Source: Phoenix dactylifera
Taxonomy: Eukaryota; Streptophyta; Magnoliopsida; Arecales; Arecaceae
DNA length: 64,000 bases
Assembly: GCF_009389715.1 (NCBI RefSeq)
Contig: NC_052397.1
Coordinates: 10,551,595 to 10,615,594 of the forward strand
Direction of reading: 5' to 3'
Shown: piece after piece, positions 34,776 through 45,941 of the stretch
How the letters are laid out: the number at the start of each line of letters is the position of its first letter
Numbering within the stretch: position 1 is the first letter of the stretch
The notes under the pieces: model-generated
Database searches by the model: none
What the model was told of the DNA's origin: nothing
What the model saw: only the letters and a program-made list of their open reading frames with translations
Made by a program: the position numbers and the translations under genes

Positions 34776-36337
34776 TTAGGCCCTATTTGGGGGAGCTGTT
34801 GGAAGTAGAGCTTTTATAAAAAGCTGTTTGCTGTTTGGTAACTACATTTCTAAAGTGCTGTGGCACTTTAACATTTGTTTGGTAAACAAACTGAGAAAGT
34901 ACTTTTGTATGACAAAATGACCATAAAGGACATTACTAGTATTATACAATAGTGCATAATAAAATATAATATATATTAATACATAAATATATGATATAGT
35001 ATAATATTAATATAATGTAACATAATATTATTATAATATAGTACTATAACATTGTATACTATAGGATAATAATTTAAAATAATATTAAATTATTTAACAT
35101 AACATAATATTATATTATATTATATTTATAGTATAATACAATAATAAATGTATAAAATATTATAATTATTAGTATAAATTAATTTTTTACTCTTTTTTTT
35201 TACTCTTTTGATGACCATTTATTTCTCTAACAAATTTTCTAACTAGGTGAAAAAATTGATTAAATAATTACTAATATTTTTATTTAGTTATTTATTTATT
35301 TATTATTTTATTTCATTGAAATATATTTATTTATTATTTTATTTATTTATTTATTCGTTCATTTATATACATATATATTTATTTATTTATTTTTTTTTAT
35401 TTTTCTTTTTTTTTTCTTCTCTTTTTTTTCTTTCCTTTTCTTCTTTTTTTTCTTTTCTTTTTTCTTCTCTTCTTCTCCTTCCTTCCTCTCTTTCCTTCTT
35501 CTCCTTTCTTCTTCTCCCGCGAAGCCGGCGGCGCCGGAAGGGGGACCGGGCCGCGGGAGGGGGGCCGGGATGGTGGGCCGCGGCGGCCGCCGGAGGAGGG
35601 GGGCTCGGGAGGGGACCGGGACAGCGGGCCCCGACGGCCACGGGGGGAGGGGGGCTCGGGAGGGGGCCGGGACGGCGGGCCCCGACGACCGCGGGGGGAG
35701 GGGGGCTCGGGAGGGGGCCGGGACGGCGTGCCGCGGCGACCGCGGGGGAGGAGGGGCTCGGAGGGGGCCGGGACGGCGTGCCGCGGCGACCGCGGGGGAG
35801 GGAGGGCCTCGGGAGGGGGCCGAGACGGCGGGCCGGCCGGGGAGGCTGCGGCCATGGCGGCCCCTTCCTCCCCTTCCTTTTTTTTTTTGGGCTGTGTGGT
35901 GGGTCGCAGCGGCGGGGGGCTCGGGTGGGGGCTGGGGGGCGCGGCCACGGGTGGCCGGCGTGGTGGCTGCCTCCCAAAAAAAAAAAAAAAAAGGAGGGCC
36001 GACGGCATTGAGGAGAAGGAGATAGAGAGGGAGAGAGAGAGAGAGAGGGGGGATGGTGAGAGAGAAAGAGGCGGTGGGATTGAGATTTTTGGGAGGAAAA
36101 AGAAACTTTTAAATGGGGGTATTTTGGTCAAAAATACAGCTTCCCGACAAAGCTGAAAACAGCGTTTTCGGAAAGCTCCAAAATTGAGCTTCTGCCAAAA
36201 AGCTGTTTTCAGCTTCCCGCAAAAGCTGAAACAGCTTCTTGGAAATTTTACCAAACACACTTTTTTTCCTAAAAGTACTTTTGGAGGGCCAGAAAGTGCT
36301 TTTTGGCCCTCCAAAAGCTCCCCCAAACAGGGCCTTA
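34776..36337. mobile_element. PIF/Harbinger-like non-autonomous element, TTA target duplication
   Basis: Element 34779-36334 (1556 bp) begins GGCCCTATTTGGGGGAGCT. Its other end reverse-complemented reads GGCCCTGTTTGGGGGAGCT, one mismatch in 19. TTA flanks both sides (34776-34778, 36335-36337), the PIF/Harbinger signature. Subterminal copies of 'aaaagctgtttt' lie in both arms. No transposase is visible. The interior is an AT-rich block (34,930-35,400), a pyrimidine block (35,390-35,520), a GC-rich minisatellite (35,555-35,850) and a GA run (36,020-36,070). Long open frames on both strands come from this skewed sequence and are not genes. Confidence 0.8.
35555..35850. repeat. GC-rich 51-bp minisatellite inside the Harbinger-like element
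   Basis: About 5.5 copies of a unit starting 'gggagggggccgggacggcg' and ending 'gaggggggctc'; four copies are 50-51 bp. Because 51 is a multiple of three, frames stay open and repeat every 17 residues, producing false 196-309-codon frames. Confidence 0.85.
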
Positions 36338-39300
36338 ATATCTAAAAAACATAACCGTCTTGTTGTCAAGACTTTGATAAGATCTCCAGTTCCTGGTCCT
36401 ATGTGATATCTGAATATCATTAAAAAGCTAGTAATCAACTGAACCATCAACATTGCATTTTTATTAGTTTAGAGGGAAATTAGTTAATCTTCTTAAAATC
36501 CTTATAAAAAGTGAATAGTTAGTCATAATAAAAATTTAATTATCAGAAAAAAAAACAATTTTGTATTACATCAGATAAAGTATGTTAAAAATTAAGGTGA
36601 GAACTTAGCTGAAGATTATAATGTTTATTAAATAAAGAAATGTATTATGAAGAAGGTTGTCTAAGAGGACAAACTAAAGACTCATTATCAATGGTTACAT
36701 TCAAGTCCTGTTGGTTTTATTTCTTGCTTTAATCAGTGCAGTGCCAAGTAAACCATCTTTTTGGCTCTTTAGATCTTCTAAAAGTTGGAATAGATATTGT
36801 TTCAGTCCTTCAGATTGATCTGTTATTTGCTAGAATATGTTGGCTGCTATAGTTAAGCAACAATGGTGAATGTAATCATTGAGTTTCTTGCTAGAAATAT
36901 GGATTTTAAAAGCACTCTCTCAGCCAACCAATTTCTTCACTGAACTAGATATCAGCGACCTTATACTGACAATTTTTATGCTATTAAACCTTGTAAGAAA
37001 TTATAAACTTAGCTTTCTATGATATAAATAACAACAATTAGTTGCCAAATTGGAAAATTGCGTGAGAATTCATCAGAGAATATTGGTTGTTTTTGTTGTT
37101 GAAAGAATAGTTCCTTAGCCATTTAGTATACCAATGCTTAAAAAGTATAAGCTTAAGTTTTTCATACATATATAAACTATAAATTATAAGTTATGGTATC
37201 AGGCTATCAGCAATTCACTGGAATGTAAGGATAGCAATAATAACTATGATTGTTTCAACAGGACTATGTCTCAGTAATTATGTTATGGCTTTCCTATTGC
37301 TTAGTGATTAAGGTGATTTTATAACAGGATGGTAATTTATGTTTCATAACTGCAAGGGTTTATCATTCCTCTATTAATTATGATTCGTTTATATCCTTAC
37401 CCTTTTATTATTTATTATTATTTGTGAGACCTGTCTTTGACTAGATCTTGTTTACCTTATTGGGTTCAGTCAACAGTTGGGAAGAGAAGTGCTTCACTCC
37501 AATTTGTGGCAAGGGCTAGCAAATATAAGTTTACCACTTTGGGGTATGACATAATATGTAGGTACTGGTAATGTTGAATGTGTATTGACTTGGGTTCTTG
37601 CACTGATTAATTACTGGTTCTTCTGACATCCTCAACATCTAGCGAGTATATCTTGGTGGCTAGGGGCCATAGAAAACAATATGGCCCATAACTAGTCATA
37701 TCTGGCGAAGGTTAGTAGGTTGGTATTGGAATTAGTTGTGCTGGACTTCACAGTAGTTCCTTGGGGCGCTCTAAATTTCTTGGGGCTACATTAGTGCACT
37801 AGTGATGTTAAGCAATGCCTTGCTGCCTGCAAAAAGAATGCATGCCAAATGAGATCCCATGGTAGTTTACCATTTAGCTAAATTCATGTGCTTGTTATTT
37901 TGCGAAGACATAGCCTCCATTATGGTAAACTTCTACAATCTCTCCAACTCAGATTTTCTGACTTGATAGAACCTTAGTGATGAACTTGTGAATTATACTG
38001 GAGAATGCTGTTTTTTGATGTTGGAGGTATAGACTTCCTGGTTTCTGGAGGCCAACAGCCCAATGTTGTCTTTATGTTGGTAATGAAATCCTCATTAGTC
38101 GTTATGAATAACCAATTGCCTGTAATCTGAGACAAGGACTTCCTTGAAAGTTAGTGCCACCAACTCCAAGATAATGTGTGTGACTTGAGTGGTTTGGGCT
38201 GACAGTAGTTCAGGTTCTCATACTTTGGTTCTTGCCATCATCCACTTGCTAAGTGTGATGCTAGCAATACTTCTATCCGGTGGCATGCTGGGTACCACAA
38301 TTTTCCATTGCTATATATGATCAGACCGATCTTCTGTTCTAGTTATTTCGCTGTCTGCCCAGATGATATTTGTATAGTGATGCATAGCTTATGAATTTGT
38401 GTGATCATGAGCTGGCAAAACAGGAACATGCAAGGAAACATAGTAGCCATGTTGCTCTCTGATCTCCATCCAGAAGTGGGTCTTCTTGATGATAATGGAA
38501 GTTTGGTATTTTTCCAGGCTGTCAAGGTTCTTTGTGGTCCTTAATTTGAGGATTTTGTTTTAAAGATTTGGATTTATAGTGCTTTTGTGTTTGTAGCAAG
38601 CTAGCATTAGTGTAGGATCTCATCTCTCATTGATTTGAGTGATGAAATTGAGTTTATTTGACTATCTATTTGACTCTTAATTGCTCTGAATTGCATCTCC
38701 TTTTGCCAATACATTGTGGGTAAGCCTTTTACCACTTGCTGGTACATTGTAAAGTCCAATGCACAAATATTCTAGGTTCTGTTTGCCTGCAAAGAGCAGG
38801 AGGTGAGAACACACATGACGCAGAGAAATATTGATTATTTTCTTTTTTTGGAATGTTTAGTTAATAATGTAGGTTATAATAAATCATACAATCAAGTGAA
38901 CTGCATGGCGAAGTTCATATAAGCAGAACCTAATTTCTCATAGACTGTGATTTGAGATTTGACATTTCTCATCTGACCATCTTACTCTGTATTAGATTTC
39001 AAGTTGATGATCTAAAGGTTGCTTATGTCATGGCTTACGGCATGGAAAACCTCACTGTATCATTTCCATAGCCTACAGCAGTCATTCTGTGATCGGTGGG
39101 TTTATATGGAGGAGCACCTGATGTTACTATATTCCACTTGATATCTCAACATTTTTTAGAAAATATGACCGTAAACCAGTTGGAATGGAGTAAAAGGATT
39201 CATGTAGCTTATCCCCACTAGTTTAGAATTAAGGTTTAGTGGAGTATTTATGATGCCACATCATCATTACATGGTCATTGGCCTCCAATTTTCAAATAAT

Positions 39301-39585
39301 TTTAAATCCATATGACGATCTGATTCTGAGATACTCCTTTTTGAACCCTCTCTAAATTATGTCCTGCTCACAAATTAATTTTTCTCTATTGTATTGTTCT
39401 TAAATTGTCTAGCTTTATCATCCATCCAAGCACCATTAAAAGTTGTTGCAGATCACTGTCAGAAACCCATAATATCACCTTACTCACATGATTCAGAGTA
39501 ATTGCTACTAAACGTATTTTTTCATTTTTGGTTTTCTTTACATTATCAAATGATGATCCAAATTCAAGTATAAATAGGAGGTGCA
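36338..39585. other. Intergenic, no gene seen
   Basis: T-rich non-coding sequence of ordinary composition. It lacks obvious transposon ends and reads like old intronic or intergenic DNA. A non-coding transcript cannot be excluded. Confidence 0.4.
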
Positions 39586-40930
39586 TTTCTTGGATCTTTT
39601 TTCATGTTATTGGTCGCTGTTTTCTTTATCCATTAATTGATGAACTGTCTCTTAGTTGTTTGAAGATTTGTCTAACTAATCTTTCTTGTCATTTCGACTT
39701 TTCTTAGTAAGATGAGATTGCATTTACTGCTGTCACCTTCAAATTGGGTTCATTAACTGTTAAAATCCTTCACTTAGGATCCAAATTGTATTGACCGTGG
39801 AATATGGTGATTTGTCATAGCAATAATTGTAATTTCCTTGTCTTGGGTTTGAATTAGTAAATGTGGGCCAGTAGAAGTAGACTTTGATCTTCGTTGGGCT
39901 TGTAAATGACTTTCCAATTTTCAGAACTATGTAATAAAGAACGAGTTTTCTTTAGGCTGGAAACACGAAATGCGGGATGCTTTATCCTGACCTATGAGAG
40001 ATTTCATACTGCAATTTTGATGTATAATTCTAGTCTGGTACTTCTATATGATTCTTTTCTTTATGCCCAGCCTTCTGAATTGTTTTAAGATTTGTTGAAC
40101 CGATCTTTCTCTGGTCATATTACTGCTTACAGAGACAAGTTTGCATTACTGCTGTCACCTTCAGCTTGCAGTCCCTTGTCTAGAAACCAAAGACCGGAAT
40201 ATGGTGATTTGTCGTAGCAATGTTTGTGGTTTGATTGTTCTGAGTTTGAAATGTAAATCTGTGCCAGTGGACGAGGTCTTCTTCAATCTCTGGCAGGATA
40301 CAGAATTACTTTCCAGCTTTCTGAACTAGCTGGAGATTATAATGAAGAATGAGTGTTTTCTGTGGGATGGAAACTTGATACTGTTTAACCGCACAATGCT
40401 TTATTAATGACATATGAGAAATCCAGATTGCAATTTCCAAGTATTAATTCTAGGCTGGCACTTTCAGTCTCTTTTTTTTCACGCTATTGATGGTTGTTTT
40501 CTTTACCAATAAAATACATTGTGCCAAACTCTCTGAATTGCTGGAAGATCTGTCAAACTGATCTTGCTTTTGTCATGCTGACTTTGCGTAATGAGACAAG
40601 TTTGCATTTACTGCTGTCGCCTTTGGTAGGTTTTGCTAATGTTTGAGATCTCTGAGTCAGAACCCAAATTAAATTGAATGTGGAATATGGCGATTTGTCA
40701 TAGCAGTGATTGTGATTTGCTTGTCTTGAGTTTGAAATAATAAATGTCAGCCGGTGGAAGATATCTTCTTCTTTTCTTTTTTTTTTCCGGGGGTGGGAGT
40801 GGGGGGGTGCTTGTAAATTACTTTCCAGCTTTCAGAACCATGAAGAACTAGTGTTTTCTGTATGCTGGAAACATGAGTTGTTATGCTTTGGCACTGTCAT
40901 GACAGGTATCCAGATAGGTCTTTTTCAGTC
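39586..40930. repeat. Diverged tandem triplication, unit about 440 bp
   Basis: Three consecutive copies share ordered landmarks. 'ttttctttat/c' followed by 'gaagatttgtc' occurs near 39,618, 40,054 and 40,497. 'gcatttactgctgtc' occurs near 39,719, 40,143 and 40,604. 'gaatatggtgatttgtc' occurs near 39,799, 40,197 and 40,682. 'ctttccag/attttcagaac' occurs near 39,909, 40,310 and 40,822. Spacing is about 400-510 bp depending on landmark. No open frame is conserved among the copies. Confidence 0.8.
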
Positions 40931-43440
40931 ACCATCATGGATGGGATTTATCCAGATTCTGTTGTCTGGAAAATTTACCTGACTGTATTATCTTGATCTA
41001 ATCTAAATTTGAAGAATAGAGATAAACAGAAAATGGGAAGTGTGCAGGTGCATGTGTACACATTTTTATCTACAGATATCGCTTCAATTATTTTGATGTA
41101 ATGGTTGAGACAACCTAGATTTTGGATAATTTTGTATCTGATTTGGCTTTTAAGTGGCGTGTGATGTGTGATAATTGGATATCTTACTATCATATTAGGA
41201 ATTAGCAATGTGGTTAAGTAAAGAGTAAAATTATTCTTATTGTTCTGAAAACAGAAAAAAATTTGGGCATCTAGTAGTTGAATTATGTTGAGCCTGCTAA
41301 GTTTTGCCTCACAAAAGACTGAAATATGTGGTTATGATCAATAGCAAATCATTCGGGGAAGCCCATCTCTGGAGCCGTGGCATGCATAATTAGGCCATCT
41401 AGTAGATTGTTATGCCTTTGAAATCTGCCTCTCTCAAGGAATGTTGCTGATTTCAGACATTGGTATTGTTTGGTTTACAATGTTTCAGAAAATGTTTGGT
41501 TTTGAATGAGAACAACCCCCTCAATGGGCATCGCAAATTCTCCACCCTAGCTTGCCAAACATGCGGCCATTTTAAGAACCTGTCTCGAGAAGCTCAGAAG
41601 CTGCCATGGGTACACTTGTTTCATTCCTGGGTAAAGTATTGCAGCTTCTCAGAGTCGCCTGTTAGTTCTACCTAGTCTTTCAAAACCCTTGCCTGCTGCT
41701 GATTTTAATGGGATGCCTTTCATTTCAAAGATCTTAGCATAAAACAAGTGCCCTTTCAGTATGCATACATGCGTGTACACACACAAACACATATATATTG
41801 ATAGACAAAAAAATTATGGTATCTATTTTTGTGCACTAGCTCTAGCATTACATATATCTGATTGAGATTATATTCATGTAGGTACAGTAGTGGATAGACT
41901 AGAATAGAAATGTTAGATAACTTTTTGTTTTGTTGATTTATTATGGGATGATTTTATTGAAAGAGACCAAAGTTGTGGTATCTTTTTTACTCAAGATTGG
42001 GTCTATATGCAAAGATGTTATGCTCGTGGCTTCAGGGGGTGTTTTATATATGTGTGTGTATGTATATATATATATATATATCACATCCTCATTTTTTTTC
42101 AGCATTGTACTTGAATTATTTAAATTCTACTTGCAAGTACGTAAGAGAAAGAAGAGCGCTGCACCCTATAAGCACAACTCCTAGTTTCCCTTCTGTAAGC
42201 AAGAAATATAGATTCAAGGAACTACTTCGGGACCTAGGATGTAGTTACTTTTCTTCCAGAGCTGCTGCCAATCAATTGCCCTAATTTACTGAGGTGTTCC
42301 GATGATTTCAGGTTTCTTGTTTAATTTTCCATACAGCAATGCATTAAACGTAGTAGTTTTCTCTAGATCAGTTGATACAGTGTGAAAAAAGGATTGTTTA
42401 TTTAGAAAAGTTGATACTTATGAAAGTTGTTTACACCTAGTGTTCTGTATCTTTCATTGCTGCAAGAACGAATAGGACCGTGGCAGAAAAATCGAAGTCG
42501 GCGTTTCTGGAGTTGCTGAAGCCTGTCAAATTTTCCTTTTTCTAGATGCTTGGGTGCTTGAAGTGGACTGAGAATGGTTAGGCGCAGAATGGAAGTGCTT
42601 GTTTAATTTGTCAAAGGAGTGCTCCTGCCAGAGCAGGAGTCCTCTTATTTCTTTTACCTTGATGCTCTCCCAACTCTAGAAGAAATTGGCTCTCTTTCGA
42701 AATACGTTGGGGCTCAGATTAGGACCTTTTATGTGAAGATATGAAATGGATTTTTCTCCTCTTGATAAGAAAAGGTATCTATTTTTATCGACTCCAAAGT
42801 TAATAATGAGACATACGATTGAAGTTCCACACTGTCATATTTTATACTATTGAAATTATTTAGCAATATAGAATCATATATTTTAGTGGTCTTCAACCCA
42901 TGTATCATATGGACACAAAAAAAGGTTAAAATAATATTAGACTATGATTTACCGTCACCTGGTACAATTAAAAAAATCTATTATTTGTATCTATATGATG
43001 CATAGGCTAGGGATGACAAAATTCATAATTTTTGAACTGGATCATAATCAATATTGTGGGTATTAAGCAAAATCCATATCTTAAGATATTGTAATATATT
43101 AAATAATCTCAACTCATGGTGGAGGTAAAAGAAGTGTTATGTTTCATGTCTAAGTTACAAAAATTTATTTTCTTCTAAAATTTTGAGTGCAAAAATAAAC
43201 ATAATTGATTATTTTTTGCAATAGTGCTTGTGGAAGATTAAAACATCACCTTTTCTCCTTTTAAGACCTTGTCCTCTATCCTCTCTGAAATAATCACTAG
43301 TTGTTGGGATAGCTAGATAAACCACCCATTCTCTAGATCATCTGAGGTAGGATGGGTGCGTGTACTTGTGATTACATGCCAGTGTATTTGGATGGAAAGT
43401 AAGATGTCATAGTCCTACAATGACTAATAAAAAAGATGCT
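40931..43440. other. Intergenic, no gene seen
   Basis: Contains a TA microsatellite near 42,060-42,080 and 'acacacaaacacatatata' near 41,775. Open frames at 41,460-41,675 and 41,930-42,284 have no domain. Confidence 0.4.
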
Positions 43441-43720
43441 ATATAGGTTTAACTTAAGCTTTTGAGCCATGAGTCTATGACAAGTGGTATTAGAACTATG
43501 CTAATATGCATTACAACCTTTATTAGCGATGTAGACCCTTCATTGGAAGATACCAAAGTTGAGTAGAAGTCAAACATAGGTGGGCTCCCTCTCTCGAGTC
43601 GGAGCCAACTGTGACAAGGATGTCGCAAGATTGGTGGGAGAAAGATTGGTGGGAGAGACTGTCTAGCCTCGAAATAGCTTAAGCTTAAGGACCGTGAGTC
43701 CATGAAAAAAATGAAGGGTA
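43360..43720. mobile_element. TRIM/copia-like fragment with tRNA-Met primer-like site
   Basis: 'gtcctacaatgactaataaa', then 'tatataggtttaa' and 'agcttttgagccatgagtct' lead to TGGTATTAGAAC near 43,484. This is the layout of plant TRIM-type LTR ends followed by a methionine-initiator tRNA primer site. A related inverted phrase ('cttaagcttaaggaccgtga' then 'gtcc') occurs near 43,680. Borders were not found. Confidence 0.35.
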
Positions 43721-45002
43721 TTTAGATTCGTAGCGAAGGCGCTAACGCTTGGAACATCCTATCTCTTCTAAGAGTTTGGATAGACATAGTTGGTTCGAAG
43801 CAGACAATGTAAATTTTCTGAATTATCTCCTAGCTTCACTTTACTCTTGTGGAAACCAGCGGCTTATTCTCTCCTATATTTGCTATCCTCTTTGTAACTT
43901 ATGACTGGATGATGACCCCCAACACTCACCATGCAGCATATCTGATCCAACTCTGTAATCCATTTCCTACATATAATAATGTACGCAAGCCTGCACGAAG
44001 GAACTTGCAGAAGTAAACTGAAGGGATAAACACCAATTCCTCAATGGTCTTCATGAGTCTCATACCTCCAGCTACTTTGGGGAATGCTCAAAACTTCGAG
44101 CTTTGTATTGGTCACTTCTCATAGGATCATGATCACACACCTTGGCAAGTAAGAAATCACTCGAAGCCAAGAATTGGAGGAGAGCTTCAACAAAGTATTG
44201 ATAATTACTCGATGTTAAAGAGTACAACTAAGCTCTGTTTATATGATATATCTTGACCCTTATTTGAATTTTAACCAAAAGAAGAAGAAAGAATCCTAAA
44301 ACAATTAGAACTCGGATCTAGGGTATTGGTCAATTCTAACATGAATTCTAATCAAAAATGAAAAAGAATCCTAAATAATTCTAAAAAGGAAAAGAGACCT
44401 AAAATAATTCTAAGCTATGAATTTTCTTAACTAGCCATCCGATCACTTGCTAGTTCAATTCGGAATCTTATGTGCCGCATCGCCTTATCTTCCATTTGTT
44501 TTTTGATTTTTGAGTTCCTACTGCCACATTTAGGTGCCGTTTAGCATCACATTTTATTTATTTTCAAAAATAAAAAAAATATTTTTAGTTTATTATTAAG
44601 TTTTTAAACTATAAATATAATGATGGCAGTCAAGATGATGGTATGGGTGATAGGGACCATAGAGACGGTTGCGATGGTCGTGGCAACAATAGTAGCGATG
44701 ATGTTTGCAATATAGCAATGATAGTGAGATGATAGTGGTGGTGACAATGACGATGGCATCGCTGATAGTATGGTGGTGGCAGCAATGATGATAGTAGGGT
44801 ATGCTAGAAATGGTGATAGAGGTTTTAGTGGTGTGGTGGATGTGGTAGGGGTACTGGCATCTAGTTGAACGGTGGTGGAGACATAGTGGTGATGGCAATG
44901 ATCGTGGTGGGGTGGCAATAATAATGGTGGTGGAGATGATAGCAGTGGTAGTGGATATGGTGGTAAAAATTATAACTTTTTATTTTTAAAAACAATAAAA
45001 GC
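43721..45002. other. Intergenic with degenerate (GRT)n tract
   Basis: 44,625-44,960 is a long imperfect run of GGT/GAT/GGC triplets ('gatgatggt', 'ggtggtggc'). Because the repeat is trinucleotide-based, both strands stay open and give His- and Thr-rich pseudo-frames. The rest has no recognisable gene. Confidence 0.6.
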
Positions 45003-45187
45003 ATCTCCGGGGTAGCTGCGTATGTAGCTTCTCACTCCGGGGGCACCTTATGGAGTGGCGACGGGGAGTTGCCTTTGGCACTCCGAGGTATTTTATTTTC
45101 TGACTTTATTGGGTGTATCCGGTCTCGTCAGGTCTGATCCACCCGCATTAGCAAAAAAAAAATAAAATAAAAAATAAAAAATAAAAG
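45003..45187 (+). mobile_element. LINE 3' end fragment with A-rich tail
   Basis: Plus-strand translation reads VAAYVASHSGGTLW, GELPLALRGILF and DFIGCIRSRQ then stop, followed by an A-rich tail (45,152-45,187). It matches the C-terminus of the fragment at 50,665-51,145 (VAAHVANYSGGTLW, DFIGCVRTRA). Only the last part of the RNase H-bearing ORF2 remains. Confidence 0.7.
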
Positions 45188-45273
45188 CATAAATTTTTAT
45201 TTTTATTTTCTCCAAAATAATAAAAATAATTTAAAAAAATGGGGAAAAAAATTAAAACTACCAAAAGCTCATG

Positions 45274-45610
45274 GATCATGTCACGCCCCCGCTTCCGCGG
45301 AGCACGTGAGGCATCTAGTGCCCACATGGGGGCCACATGAGGGGGAAAACACGGGGCTTCCTTGCCAGATATTGTCCGGTTCCGGGGCTTCACGCAAGCG
45401 TCTTTCACCCCTCATGAGGCGGGTGTTTCCAAATCCTGCAGACGCATTTTGGGTGGAAAACAAAACCAGGAAGGGGTGAAGGATGCTTGCGTGAAACTCC
45501 GAAACCGGATAATATCTGGCAGGGGAACCCCGTGTTTCCCTCTTCATGTGGCTCCCACATGGGCACTAGGTGCCTCATGTGCTCCGCGGCAGCGGGGGCC
45601 TGACAGATCA
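45274..45610. mobile_element. Foldback (long inverted repeat) element, 327 bp
   Basis: Element 45279-45605 is flanked by GATCA on both sides. The arms, about 140 bp each, run TGTCACGCCCCCGCTTCCGC inward from the left and TGTCAGGCCCCCGCTGCCGC from the right. They stay about 85% alike through 'agatattgtccggtt' and 'cacgcaagc' to 'ttcacccct', leaving a loop of about 50 bp. No coding capacity: open frames of similar length on both strands are a by-product of the palindrome. The 5-bp duplication and TGTCA ends do not settle the superfamily. Confidence 0.8.
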
Positions 45611-45941
45611 AATTCTCGTGGGCTCAAGTGTGATATAGGCTTGGCGGGACAAGGTTGAAGAAGAGGCTTATCTTTTGGCCCGTGGGAGATTCTTTGCTTT
45701 ATTTGAGGAATGGAGCATCATGAAAGCCACTACGAACGGCTTGTAGAAAAATATATAAGAAGTATATTTGGCCATTTATCCATTGCTATTATTGCATGAG
45801 TTGTCACAGGAAGTCCTTTCATCGTTCGAGTGGTATCTGGTTGATTGTTGCTTCCATCTAATGGAGGTTTTATGCTTTCCTTCATGAGTTGCCATCACTA
45901 TTTCCATGAGCCAGACAAAAGATGAGTGGGTGCTGGGTTGG

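Noticed and set aside
35316..36326. Frames of 142-309 codons on both strands at 35.3-36.3 kb
   Set aside because: Produced by the pyrimidine tract and the 51-bp GC-rich tandem repeat inside a transposon; Pro/Arg/Gly low complexity only.
41460..41675. 71-codon frame with two Cys near a GTAAAG donor-like site
   Set aside because: No family match and no matching exons around it; donor-like sequence alone is not enough.
44596..44918. His/Tyr/Thr-rich 100-codon minus-strand frames
   Set aside because: Translation of a degenerate GGT/GAT triplet repeat.
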